A DNA stretch of 64,000 nucleotides, taken from Climacium dendroides (lineage: Eukaryota; Streptophyta; Bryopsida; Hypnales; Climaciaceae). Below the pieces are notes generated by a model. That model was not told where the DNA came from. It searched no databases and was given only the letters and a program-made list of their open reading frames with translations. Below, one piece after another: positions 11,400-24,189 of the stretch (positions within the stretch are counted from its first letter, which is position 1; each line of letters begins with the position of its first letter). A program made the translations under genes and the position numbers. Where the stretch lies: assembly GCA_950106755.1 (NCBI GenBank), contig OX467083.1:48002555-48066554 (forward strand), written 5' to 3'.

Positions 11400-14300
11400 T
11401 GTTTTCTTCTTGTAGCTTTGCATCTAAGATGAGTTCAACCTTTAGATTTTTTTCTATATTAAAATTTTTTTTCTCTAAAATTTGATAATTTTTTCATGTA
11501 CTAATATTTATTAAAATTTAACTATTTTGTATAATTAAAAAAATTAAAGTGAATTTTACATAATTTTATGACATAATGACAAAAATATTTAAAATAATTT
11601 AAAATTTTTAGTGGAATTGTAGATGATTGGAAACATTATGGTGTAATTGGTGTAACCCTTAAACTCACACTAAGAGAAATTTGATAGAAATTTTCAAAAG
11701 TGGTGCATTTTACGCTTTCAAGATGCTACCTTCCAATTGTCACAAAAATTGTAATTTTATCAATTTTGAAAAAAAAAGTCATTATTGGAACTACATTGTC
11801 TCATTGAAGCTCCTAAATATTTAAAATCAGAACTATGTGAAATTTAGATTCGACCCTGAAGCTAAACCCTTTGGGCATGTTTATCCTTTGAAGGTTAACC
11901 TTGAAAAAAACAAAGATCTATGACTTTGAAATGCAAAAATGTTAAGTTAAATAGGATTCAAAGTATTATAAACCATTTTACCATGCTAAAAACTGTATTT
12001 TTTTCACTTTGTACCCTACTTTGCACTCAAATACCTTGCAACCCATGGGGTCAAAGTTTGTGATATTTCATGCATACATTCTTATACTAGTCTATTACAA
12101 GATCCTAGATTTTAATATGCAATAAATTATTTTTTTGAATCTTTGTGCTCTTTGCACTAAAAATAGCATTTGAGTAATATTTTGTAGAATATTGAGTGTT
12201 CTTAAGCATTTCAAGGTTAAAGAACACACCATTATACTTTTTAACCCCTAAAAGACAAAGTGTCCATTCAACATACACTTGAAAACTCAAGGTAGGGTCA
12301 TACAAAGTTAATTTTGGTCTAATGTTTTCAAAATGTTGACGCAAGGTGCGAATATGTACCCCTTTAGTGAAAATATAATTTTTTTACCAATTGGATGATT
12401 GAATAAAAAATTATATTGTTTAAAAAAATTTGGGTAGTTGTGGCAATTTGTGCATCTTTGGGGCATTTTTTTTGCTAAAACCCTCATCAACTTTCGAAAT
12501 TTGACCTATACATAGCTAATAAAATATGGGATACAATTGTACCAAATTTTTTTTCCTCAAATCACGTTTTAAGAAGAGCCAAACTTTATTATAGCTATGT
12601 TGAGGAGGTTTTAAAAAGAAACATTTTCTATTAATTTCAAGTCCTATTATCAATCTTGCAATTTGTGAAGTCAAAGTTTTCCAAATTTTTCCCACAATAT
12701 TCCAATTCCCACATTTCACTGTTTGGATTTCCCCAGGGGTGCACTACAAAGGAAGTTCATGGGTGAGGAGCAACCAAATTTTGGACCCCCTATATTATAT
12801 CCTAAAATTTTATTTTATTTCTAAAAAAACTATATGAATAGATTTTCCTACTTTGAAAGTTTATGTTCTGAATTATTGATATTTTTAATGTTAATAATAA
12901 TTAGTTACAAATTTTAGAAGAAAAAAGATACACTGTAAAGCTAAAAATAACTTTCACATCCCTATATTATATAAGAAAAAAAATTTGAAAAATGAGAAAA
13001 AAAATTCTATAAAATAGCTTTCTACTGAAAGTTTATTTTGGCTAAATATTGATACAATAGTCATCTTCATGTGATCTCTATAAATATTTTAGTTGAAAAA
13101 CATGCTATTTTAATTTATTTTTCAATCTTTTTTAGATAATGTATCACATGTTATTTAGGATTGAAATTTTTGGCAATAGAAACCTATGGACATTGTTAAA
13201 CAGAGCTCAAAATTGTAGGTTGAAATTATAATTTATTAGAAAGTAATTAGAAAAAGTAGAAATGGGTAGTTAGGATTTGGTCGCTCCTCACCCATGAACT
13301 TCCTTTGTAGTGCACCTCCCATGTGGATTTCAAATAAAATCTATCCTCATTGCACAAGAAACTATCAAAAAATGACTAGTGCCGTATTGCTAATTCACTT
13401 AAACCCTAAAGTCCCAAAGTCCCTGTGGGGGACTCTTGGGATTTGGGGTAGGCTCATGTGATCTCAATTTTTGACATAATTTTTAAATTTAAAAAAAAAT
13501 AGTAAATCGGATTAGCTTTGTGGGAATATAATTTTTATTTCAATTGGTGCCTCAAAACAAAAGTTATGCCACCATAAGTCCAAGCATAAGTCTAAAAAGC
13601 AACTCGAGGGATAGTCCAAAAAAATCACAAAAGGTTGAATTTTTTTAATTTTTAATTTTTTTCTCAAATATTATATTTTTTCTACATTTGAAGCTTTGAT
13701 TCATTCTATCTGGACTAGTGATGAAAAAGTTATGGATAATCTTATTTTTTTGACAATCTAAGCATCTTTTTTAAATAATAACTTATAGAATTCATTTTTA
13801 ATGCAATTTTTATAATTTAAAAAAAAATTGTTAGATGGGGTTAATATTGTTTGCTAGAACAATCTCATTGTTGGGATTATTGTGTTTCAATTCCATCTTA
13901 GAGCTATTAACGGTTTAGTTATCCCTTCAATCTTGAACCTACTTCTACTTAACAAATTTTTAATGAGTGAAAATTAAGTGTTTTTTTTGTTGATTTTTTT
14001 TCCTAGATTTTCAACTCAATTCTTCAACATATAAAATTATAAAATGAAAATCAATATTGCAAAAATTTTAAGTTAAAAAGATTCAAAGCCAAGAAATCTA
14101 GCTAATTGAGGTATTAAATAAACTTATTTTCTACACTTTAAATGCAAATATCTTGCAATCTATGTGGTCAATGATTCTAAAATTTTTTCTATGCATAATC
14201 ATTATAGTGTAATACAAGATTCTATGGTTAGATATGTAAAAAAATAAATTTTAAAGTTTTTTGCTCTTTGCAATAGAAATGGCAGTTTTGAGGCAATTTT

Positions 14301-16320
14301 GATGGAAAAAAGGCGTAGAGGTTAAGTGGTTAACCTCCATGCATTGCAAGGTGATTTAGTGTATGCTAGATTCCATATTTGCTTTTGAAAGTTTTCATGA
14401 TTGAACTTAACATTATATACTTATGAATGGTCAGAATCCTCGTTCTCATGTAAAACAAAAATTTCACTATAAGAAAGATCAAAGTCTGCTGACCTTGTTT
14501 TGAAGGAATGAAAAACGTTGCTTTTTTCTCACTTTAAACGTTAAAATCTTTCAATCCACGAGCTCGAATGAGCTGAAATTATTTTCACTTTTGATATAGC
14601 AATCTAGTACACTTTTGTCCAATTGAAGTTCAAAAAAAATATTTTAAATTTTGGACAATGCACTAAAAATGGCAATTTTTGACAATTTCTTGTTAAAAAA
14701 CACCCTTGGTCCGCTTTGGGAGTTAAATAACTACTATGACTTTAATTTAATTCATTGATGTAGATATTCTATTACCATACATGTAGGGTAGGGCTAGCTT
14801 GTTGGGAAAAATTTATAAATGTAGATGCTATAATTTTTGGAAAACTTGTTTTCTAAAAGAAAGGTTGTATGAAAAAAATATTTCTATTTTTTTTATCAAT
14901 GTCTATCAATTATCAAACTACCGAACCTTATTTTTGGAAAATAATTAAGTTTTGATAGAAATGTGTTGATTATGTCTTTCACTTGTAGTGATGAATTTGT
15001 ATATAGAAAAACTAGATGAAGAATTGCATTTCCTTGCTTGCTACCACTATTTACATTTGTCAAGTGGATATAATACATTTTAGATGGCATTCTAGAATTA
15101 ACTCTAGACATCTAGAGGTCCAAAAGTGGCCAATTGATGACTTTCAAGATTACAATGGAAATAAAGAATGCACTTATTGGTCCAAAAATAAAATCATTTT
15201 TTTACCAAGTATTTTGGTGATAGGTCTTGTCTTTTGAAACCTCTAAAATACCTTAGAAGCCAAAAATGGCCTTGGGATGACATTTATTACTTTCAAGAGA
15301 CGAAAAAATTGGTTTTTCATCAAATTTTTATAGAATTGAGTTGAGCACTTTTGCAAGAAGTTGGTGTTAGAAATCCTCTCTTTGTGGTATTATTGACTTT
15401 TCTACATAGGAAGATACTTAATCCATAGATTATCATGTAGTGTATTTTGACAACTTCAAACTCCTTGCTCTTAATGTGAATTTGAGTCATAAAAATGATC
15501 TTTTTTGAATTTGAGCGTGACTAATTGAAATGAACATAATGAGGTGAAGTTTCTTATCCAATTTGAAAATTTCAAAAAATTCTAAAATTGGATATTTTAT
15601 TGCAATTTGAACTTTGAATCTACAACAATAATCTAATATTTTTCTAATTATAGAAAGATAGGATAAATTTTTTACTCCATCATACACTCCACTAAGAAAT
15701 TTTCAGATTTTTGAGTCAATTTGGTAATTGATATGAATTTTCTTTAATTTACCCTTAAAAAAATCACAATAATTTCTAATTTTCACATAATAATATGAAA
15801 ATTTATTGACTTGTAGATGACATGTGATTTTATATCTAAAAAATAAAAATAAAAAATTTCAAGAATAAATAGCTATAATATAAGACCATACAAAGTATAA
15901 ACTAAGAATTTTGTAGTTTAAAATCCTAGTCATAGGTCTGTCCTTTCAAAGTTAACCCTGTAAAGACAAAAGTGTCCGATAGATGGTTTTCTAGGTCACC
16001 CATTGTAGAAATGAAGAATGCACCTATTGGTTCAAAAATCAAGATCATTTGGAGCAAAGTTCCTTGGTGTAGTAGGTTTCATCCTTTCACCAAGGTTCTA
16101 GCTTCCCTCTTTTTATCTAGGTTGAAACTCCTCTTGAACCCAACAAAAATAGGTTAAAATCATGTAAGACACATAATATTATGGACATTTTCACAAGACT
16201 TTTTTTTATTGGCAAGACCTTTTTCAAGTGCCAATTCTACTTCAAGGGCCAATTTTACATATTCAAAGGCCAATTCTTCATGCATTGCGACCATGAATGT
16301 GCCTTTACCCGATTTTAACA
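11400..16320. repeat. AT-rich dispersed repeat, copy B
   Basis: Blocks 12260-12720 and 13320-13400 resemble 23670-24190, and 14320-14720 resembles 24190-24590, in the same order and orientation as at 23-30 kb but strongly diverged. The remainder is AT-rich with long A and T runs. No coding sequence is supported. Confidence 0.55.
12732..13323. mobile_element. hAT-like MITE, 592 bp, with 8-bp target duplication
   Basis: Flanked by a perfect 8-bp direct repeat TGGATTTC (12724-12731 and 13324-13331). The termini CAGGGGTGCACTACAAAGG and the inverted right end share over 40 bp of near-perfect terminal inverted repeat, running through GTTCATGGGTGAGGAGC. The interior is AT-rich and noncoding. An 8-bp duplication and a CAGGG-type start fit hAT elements. 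It interrupts the dispersed repeat, whose uninterrupted counterpart is near 24120. Confidence 0.75.
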
Positions 16321-16332
16321 TTTGAGAAAAGA

Positions 16333-16427
16333 TTGGCCATGGCTGATTCTACTATGTGCCCAGTCATAGGGCTCATCCTATAGGTTCACCCTATGACTGC
16401 ATACAAGGTAGAGTCGGCCATAGCCAA
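16333..16427. repeat. 95-bp imperfect hairpin
   Basis: The left arm, beginning TTGGCCATGGCTGATTCTAC, and the reverse complement of the right arm, TTGGCTATGGCCGACTCTAC, pair over about 45 nt around the block CAGTCATAGGG, leaving a loop of roughly 5-10 nt. It could be a miniature foldback element or a small-RNA precursor; the sequence alone does not decide. Confidence 0.55.
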
Positions 16428-16814
16428 CCCTTTTTCTAGTACATAGTGTAATTATAAGTCATAAACCTTTAAATTCCTCAATTTTTTTCTAATTTTGGCA
16501 CATTTTTAAAATAAGTATATAAATATCATTTATATCAATTTAATTTAAAATTATTCTTAAAAGAAGGATTGTCTTTTCAACATTCAAGTATTACATTGGA
16601 TGAATGAGAAGTTAGTTCAGCTAAACAGTGTCTATAAGTATAAGTCCTCTATTCATTGTTCAAAATATGGATGTTGAAGCACTTAAGGGTTAACCCATTA
16701 AGGACCGTAGTTGATTTTTTGAGACGTTTTCTGATCTTAGCTAAACATGGAAAAAGAATACCAAATTGTAATACATTCTGAAAATTTGATTGTACTGATG
16801 GAATTGGTGTGAAT

Positions 16815-16975
16815 GTATAGTGGGAGGCCCTCACATGAGGGCCTTGCCTTCAAGGCAAGGGTGGAATGCTCACACGACGGGAGGCCCGCGTGTAAGGGCC
16901 TCCCGCTTCATTAAGCACGCCCATTATAGCGCCTGGTACGATTACTAGTGCCAAGGCGCTATTACTAGTACATTA
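16815..16975. repeat. GC-rich cluster of short palindromes
   Basis: Successive inverted repeats lie close together in an otherwise AT-rich region: GAGGCCCTCACATGAGGGCC, CCTTGCCTTCAAGGCAAGG, GGGAGGCCC paired with GGGCCTCCC, and AGCGCC...GGCGCT. No gene was recognised. It may be the remnant of a small inverted-repeat element. Confidence 0.5.
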
Positions 16976-16999
16976 TGCCCGGTACTTGGGGAGATTTTC

Positions 17000-17555
17000 T
17001 AAAGAGACCTTCACAAATAGTGCTTAACACTCGGAGCTCTACAGTAAATGCATGACAAATTTTACATTGATTTCCGTATTTTTCAACCAATATTTTGTTT
17101 TTTGTTTTTTTAGCCCCAAATCCACATGCTAGTATAGATTGTCTTAATTCTTGTCCCATTGCATTTGGTTCCCAATTCCCCACACCCATTCCCTTTCGTC
17201 CATATCCAAATTCATTCCAAAACTCTGGCTACCAATGAAAAAGTGTTAATTTCGACCAAAAAGTGGTCGACTAGTCCTTAATAGGACCAATCCATAATAA
17301 TGGGTTAAAAAGTCTTGGCATTGCATAAATATCGACCTATTTTACAAATGGCTGAAATAGTGTGACAAATCAAATTCCTATCAAATACCAATACTACTGT
17401 TGGTCTGCTCATCGAGCAGATGGAGCAATGGCTACACATTCAAGACTGATGCTCAAGCTGGATCATTCACTTCAGATGACGCACCGCTCCCTCGTCTAGA
17501 ATTCCAGATGGTGCCGCATTCTTCAGACTGGGAACCAACTTATCATAGTCGAAAC
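17000..17555. other. Intergenic and Deg1 3' flank
   Basis: No recognised coding sequence. The part next to 17556 is presumably the Deg1 3' UTR (minus strand). Confidence 0.5.
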
Positions 17556-20500
17556 TTATCCATCCCGAGGTTCCAAGGTAACATCTACACCCACTTTCTG
17601 ATCCCCACGTAGCACCTCCAATTGCACCTGCCACGCAACAGGAGACCCCCAAAAACAGTCACGCCCCACCGTTTTCAGAAGAAGAATTGAAAAATAACAC
17701 TTTGTGCAAAATTTCCATTTGGAAGTGGGTTTACATTTGAACTTGTAATATTGGATTCTACCTCGTGAACAACATTCAGTATACTGTTTGTTATTCAGCA
17801 ATCCAGCAAGGAGGGTGACTTCGGGGTTGACAGAAAAAAAAAGAAGAGAGAGATTTCATTCACTAACATGGAAAAATAAAGAACTAGTAAAGCATATCAA
17901 TTGCACTGTAGAAACTTGTCTTGTATGCTCTATGATGTTTGATGTTGTGAAGTCTTCGATTCACCTTTTGACAACAACAACAAAACATTTTGCTTCCTTG
18001 TTCTATTAAACGGAGACTTCCCTCTTGCTAAACAGTATTATATTACATGCTAGATATTTCTCAATAAACCTTTCATAGTCTGGCTCACGAGAAGGACAAA
18101 CCCAGACACAATGCCATTGTTGAACAAGAACCCATGCACAAAGACATACAAGTACGTAAAACGAAATGTTGGTTGAGAGAAGAACTCAAAAGCATGAGAA
18201 AAGTAGCGTACCGTGTCCCCCACTTTGCAACGGTCCAGAATCTTGTAAAGGTCACTGCCATTGGAAATCTTCTTCCCATTCATGGAGGTGATGACATCTC
18301 CCAGAACCAAACGTCCATACGCGTCTCGAGTGGTTGCCTTCAGTCCCTATTTTTTTAAACAGAAATAAAAATATTGAAAATTATGGAAACCTCATGAACT
18401 CTATTTCTGCACAGGGGAAAATTTTCCCCATTGCTGAAACCTGCCTTGCACATACGTGTGTCTGCTTAAGTGGTCAGAAATGGGTTGCCTCCCTTATAAT
18501 GGTAATACTACTAGTGCTGTATACGAGCAATTGCCCTCTCTACCTCACCAAAGAGTTGCAAAAAGTGTGCAAAGCTTGACAGTGGAACTGCAGCATCCAA
18601 CTTGAGTGAAGGAAGGTGACAACTTGAAGAGAAACTTACGGCTTTTCCTGCGGGACCGTTGGGAGGGGCATCCAGTACAAGCACGCCGCTCACGCCCAAC
18701 TGCTCGACTGATTGCTCGGGTGCAAATGAGATTCCCAAAACAGGACGAGTCACTTTGCCATACTTGATAATCTGCTCCACGATGCCACTCACCTAACCAG
18801 CCCAAATTCTTCAGTCAGTCGTACTCAAGTCCAGTCAGTTCAGTTGAAACAAATCTTCCTATTCTTAGCATTCAAATTAGAAGACCTTTCATAGCCTTTT
18901 ACCTCCCAAGACTCTTCTTAGTTCCTATATTCACTATTGCACAACCCTGGGAAGACCTTTGGTTTTGAATGATGACAAATGTACAACATGACCAAATAGA
19001 CCTTGAAAGCACGGACTTCGAATCTAGATAACTAAGAGTATGACTTCCCAATACATGAATGGTCGATTACTTGTGGATTACTTGGAAATCGGGGACCAAA
19101 TCTTTAGAGGTTTCTACTAACGAGTATTGAAGTACTAAGTAATTCGAGGGCGTGTCGTGTATGCCTACGGGCATCACATAACACACTCTTGTCTGTCACT
19201 TTCATTAAAGCAAAGCAACGCTTGGAAAGGAGAGTGATATAGAGTCCTAAACCCCATCCTCCCCAAACTCTTTAAAGGAGCCCTAAATCTCTGAACTTTT
19301 GATGGTTTAGGGTTTAGTTTGGTGGCGAGATTTTCTTATGCCCGGGAACCGACTCAAGCATAACGGCTCTCGTCTGATGGTCCAGTCCAGTACGTACCGT
19401 GTCCACAGGTATTGAGAATCCCACACCCGATGATGCGCCAGATGGAGAGTATATGGCCGTGTTGATTCCGATGAGGTTGCCCGAGCTGTCTAGCAAAGGG
19501 CCTCCACTGTTGCCCGGGTTGATTGCTGCATCAGTTTGGATGACATCCTGAATCGGTCGCCCTGTGGATGCCGAGCTGATTTCTCTCCGCAACCCACTGT
19601 GCCCACCATCACCCAAACAAAGCATCAAATTTGGGGTCCCCGACTTGCAGTGTACATACCACGAATACCAAGCTGAGGCCGTCTGTCCCTCGAGAACAAG
19701 CTCGCGTTTTGAGTGAAGTTAATTCTACTCGAACTTCCTCACATTCACTGTAAAAATATAGCTTAAACTTGATAATGCAAAGCCTCCTCTCCTCTCCTCT
19801 CCTCTCCTCCCCTTTGTGAACATACCTAATCACTCCCGTGGTCAGTGTGTGGTCCAGTCCGAACTGCACCCAAATTTGAAAAACAGTGAATTCATGAGAT
19901 TATAGCCAAGACAGTTGCAGAACTCCAACCAAACAACTGAGATTTCATGGTTACGAAGTGACCCATTTGAGAAGTATACTTCAGATGGGGTCACATTTCG
20001 TAGCACCATAACAGTGAAGAACGTTGCACAAGTTGGTAATGAAAACATATGATGGGTCCTTTAGGTGTAAAACCAGAACTATTACAAGAAGGCACAAACG
20101 GAACAGAGGAAGAATTTTTAGTACCGGATTGCCAATAGCAAAGACTTTCTGACCCACGAGAAGGTCATAAGACATGCCCACAGGTAGTGGCCGCAGATTC
20201 TCTGATGGGACATCAATATGGAGGACTGCCACGTCCTTATCCTCGTCGAAGCCAACTATGTCCGCCTCATAAACAGACTGGTCACCTAGAGTCACTCTGT
20301 TACAGCACGAGCTTTCTTTTCAAGAATATATTCGCACTCACACCTCATCAAGGAAATGAAACAAACATTACTCACTATTCTAGTCGGAAAAACAATGCTA
20401 ATTCTACTTCCCATCAATCATGGATTTTAAACCTCAATTATATCTTCCTACACTACACTACTGTAGTAGGAAAAAGCAAGGTTGTGATCAGGGAACATAA

Positions 20501-22586
20501 TAATCTTGATTATCTCTCAAACATGCCAAATACACAAGTCACAACATAATTCATGAGTTGATTGTAGTGTCCAACCAAACTCCAAATTTGCTCTACCGTA
20601 CTACAATTTTTGGATATTTGTAAGATCCACAAGGCGAAACCTCCCAGAATAATCTTAACTGAATGGATACGTGTTTGAAACCAGATTATTGATTTCTCAA
20701 TGACAAATGATTCTTCTGCTATCAATAATCTGGTGTGGCAACCACTACTAACGTACTGAGTATTAAAAGTGTTGTGATTGTACCGTAGGTCCGAAGCGCC
20801 TCGGATGACATGGTAGTTTGTTACCACATGGCCTTTCTTATCCCAGATGAACCCGGATCCTGAGCCTTGCGGCACCGACATCACATCCAAAGTGAAGGCG
20901 TCTCTTCTGCACCCACAACCTCACACACTTCTCAATCAGGGCTTTTTTTTTATGGCTTTGTAGTGCCAGACTGCACCAGAAAAAAAAAGGGCTAAAAATG
21001 ACGACAACCGTGAAGCTTTTTCTGGAGTGCCAAAAAACTTCAAATTAAAAAGAAATCTAGGACGAAACCACCAAACTGTGGATGAAAATAGAATTATGGA
21101 TATGTGATATGTGCTAATGTGATATTTTCTATCTAATATGTGGATGAATGTTGAAATTTAGAGCACCACTATAACATTTTATATCGCCACTTTGGCACTC
21201 CATAAAAAATGGAAAAAAAGCCCTGTTCTCAATTCAACACTACTGTACTGTACAATAAGCAAATATTGTTGGATGATGTCCCAAATACTTTACAAAAAAT
21301 TTAAAAATTTTAAATTTAAAAATTATTAAGAACTACCCATCTTGTCACTCTTGATTCGTTTTGATGGAACTTAACGAGGGCGAACCCTGTCAATGCACCC
21401 ATTTGTAAGTATCCATCTGGGCTGAGTGCTGCTCAGGAGACACCCAGCCTGTAATAATGTTCAATGAGAGAAACCCTAAACTCAATTACAGTAGAATTCT
21501 AAAGACGAGATACATAATGATTGCCTGTATACGCCAAACCCAGAGATCTGGAGCTCATGTACAGTACCCATTAGAAAAAGAATAACGAAGAGATATCTAA
21601 CTGCAACCCTACTTCAATGCCGACACCCCAAAATCTTGCACAGTGAGTAACTTACACTTTGATTTTGAGAATGTCTACTAACGGTACTTCAAAATCAGAA
21701 CTCAAGTAAGATTTAGATCATTCTTTCAATAAAATTTCAAACCCTTTTAACTTTTGCATATGATGACCGAAATCACCGAACAATGAATACTCCAGATGGT
21801 GTGTTGGAATTCTCGTTGATTTGCTAACAAAAACACATAAAATCTAGACATTCTTATAGTAGAAACTATACACACCGCTTTCAATTCGCACGGCGATTCC
21901 AACAACGGGAATGCACTTTGGCTTGGCATCAGAATTGAAGTACGAACTCTCTCGATATTGTACTTGTCGATACGAAATGAAACGATGCGAGGATTCAATT
22001 GCGAGGATTCCAATGCGAGAATTCCAATGAGCGCCTACCGGATCGCGAGATTCGTGATATAGACCACCGACGGCGTGTTCGCCTGAAACAGTTGCACCGT
22101 GGCCAACTCATCGCCTCGCAGCTTCCGCGGCGCCAGAACCGCGCCAGCTGCGGTGGCGTCCAGCGGCTCACTCACCAGCAACGTCACCGCCACCGCAGCT
22201 GCTACCACCGCGGACGACAATTTCGCTCCCCAAGTGCTCCAAATTCGCCCCAGATTCGCCTCCTCGCGGCTACGACGCTCCTCACCGCCATCCTCTTCCT
22301 CTCCCTCTTCCTCTTCCAGCTGGGAAGAGTCTCGACCATCACTCACCACCAAGCTCCTCCTCGTCTCATCCCAGCTCCTCGCGACAATCCCCCGCAGCAA
22401 CTTCGGATTCGCAATGTCGGGCTTACCCAACTGGGACTTCATCACCAATTGGGGGATTCTTGCACCTGCGAACGTCACCCGCGTGCGCCATCCGCCCACG
22501 AGAGAGAAGAGCCGAGCACCATTCGTTCCTGATGAAAGAAGGAATGGAGTGTGCCGATGAGGAGCTGCGAACAAGGTGAGCGCCAT
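17556..22586 (-). CDS. DEG1: Deg1-type chloroplast (thylakoid lumen) serine protease, eight exons
   Basis: Exons 22586-22039, 20906-20784, 20296-20125, 19863-19826, 19596-19398, 18792-18640, 18346-18212 and 17627-17556 join through GT-AG introns with matching phases into 1,440 nt or 479 aa. The mature part follows Arabidopsis Deg1 closely. The trypsin-like triad is intact: His215 ([10 protein letters not shown]), Asp245 (DEDKDVAVL) and Ser324 ([11 protein letters not shown]), with the family's His-Ser spacing. One PDZ domain covers about 370-475 ([41 protein letters not shown]). The N-terminus [12 protein letters not shown] looks like a plastid transit peptide; a hydrophobic stretch at about 124-138 followed by DATAAGA fits a thylakoid-transfer signal. 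Deg1 degrades damaged photosystem II proteins in the lumen. Start chosen as the first in-frame ATG. An acidic run (about 90-103) in the presequence and a 38-nt exon 4 are notable. No disabling change was seen. Confidence 0.97.
19783..19814. repeat. (CTCCT)n microsatellite in Deg1 intron 4
   Basis: Five-base repeat on the plus strand. In the transcript it reads as repeated GGAGA, starting roughly a dozen nucleotides beyond the donor of the 38-nt exon 4. Confidence 0.85.
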
Positions 22587-23116
22587 GGCGTGTGTGGACC
22601 TCAAATTCGATTGCCGAATTTGCAACCAAAGGCGGGAGTGTTGGGATTCATAGCGCCGCGTCGAGGTGGAGTGTTACTGAGGACGACGAGATGGGAATCG
22701 CATCGCGATGGAGGAAACGGGAGGACAAATGCGGCCAGAGGCAGGGAATGCACCATTGAAGGCATGGTGGTGACGTAGAATGCACTTCACGGCAAGCTCC
22801 ACTTGGCACTTTCGGAAGATCCATGGTGAGATGGAGGTCCTGGTTTGAACCAATTGAAGGTGTGATAGGAAGTAAAGGAAACGTGCGATTGAAGAGCTGA
22901 TCGCATTTGGGGGAAGGTGAACTCTTTGAAATATTTTTTCAGTGAATTTTCATAGAAAGAAAAATGGATTTGGCATGTAACCCAAGTCGTTTCATGTTTT
23001 TTGGACCTTCTTGGAATTAGTTATGAATTTTTGAAGTTGAAATGGGATAGGCACTAATACCGTCCAACTCCTGAAATGTACAACACCTAAAAGCAACGAT
23101 AGGGAAATCCAAACCT
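22587..23116. promoter_or_regulatory. Deg1 upstream flank
   Basis: GC-moderate sequence up to about 22900, grading to AT-rich. It is presumed to be the Deg1 promoter and 5' UTR. No TATA box was confidently placed and no gene is supported. Confidence 0.4.
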
Positions 23117-23475
23117 GCCATTCAAAAGAATTTTGCATAATACAAAACATAATTGGAATTTGTTGTCTTGCACAATGAATACTCAATTCTTGTGCAATTC
23201 CAATCAAGCATACCAAATTTGGCTTTCAAAAAAGCAAAATTCTATTTTGGGTGAGTTGTTTCATTTAAATTTCATGGTTTTACATGATAATGGATTGAAA
23301 AACATTAGTGATGAATTTTTGGAATTCACTATTGCATAGATATATAGAGTTTTGCTTTTTTGAAAGCCAAATTTGGTATGCTTGATTGGAATTGTACATG
23401 AATTGAATGTTCATATTATAAGACAATAAATGCCAATTATATTTTATATTATGCAAAATTCTTTGAATGGCAGAA
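23117..23475. repeat. Inverted repeat, ~130-bp arms
   Basis: The left arm (about 23117-23255, from CATTCAAAAGAATTTTGC to GCTTTCAAAAAAGCAAAA) recurs inverted at about 23345-23475, with a spacer of roughly 90 bp. A single arm is also present at 4450-4570. Confidence 0.65.
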
Positions 23476-24189
23476 TTGGATTTCCATATCATTGCTTCTA
23501 GGTACTATACATTGATGGTGCATTGAAGAAAAAAATGTACCATTGCGTTAGAGGATACTTCTAGAATTAGGTTTGTTTTAGAACCTCCTATCCTAGGCTC
23601 ATTACTACACACTATTTTCTTGACATTTTGTACAGATCTATGTGATCAATAACCCCCGAAAGACAATTGTTTATTGAACAAACAATTGAAAATCTGGATA
23701 GGGTACTATATAGTCAATTTTGTTTAAATATTCATGAAATTTTGACACAAGATGTGAATGAATACTCCCTTAGTGGGAATATAATTTATTTTTTTCAATT
23801 GGGTACTTGGATCAAAAGTTTTGTTGCCTTGAATTTTGGAGTAACTTGGGCAATTTGGGCATTTGTAGGGCATCTTTGGCTAAATGATCCCTCATTGACG
23901 TTTGAAATTCAACATGCACATGACTAATAAAATATGGCATACAATTGTCAAAAAAAAAATTTCAAATCATGCTCTAAAAAGTGTCAAACTTTGTTAGTTA
24001 TGTCAAGACAATTTCAAGAATAAAACATTTTCTTTTAACTTCAAGCCCTATTATTTATCTTGCAATTTGTGAAGTCAAAGTTTTTGAAATTTTTCCCACA
24101 TATTCCAATTTTTGTTTCTAATTTTTTTTTAGATTTCAAATTAAAAATTTCCTTATTGCACAAAAAATCATCAATAAATGACTAGTGTA

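Noticed and set aside
22035..22560. Plus-strand ORFs opposite Deg1 exon 1
   Set aside because: Shadow frames of a GC-rich exon. The minus strand has clear Deg1 homology.
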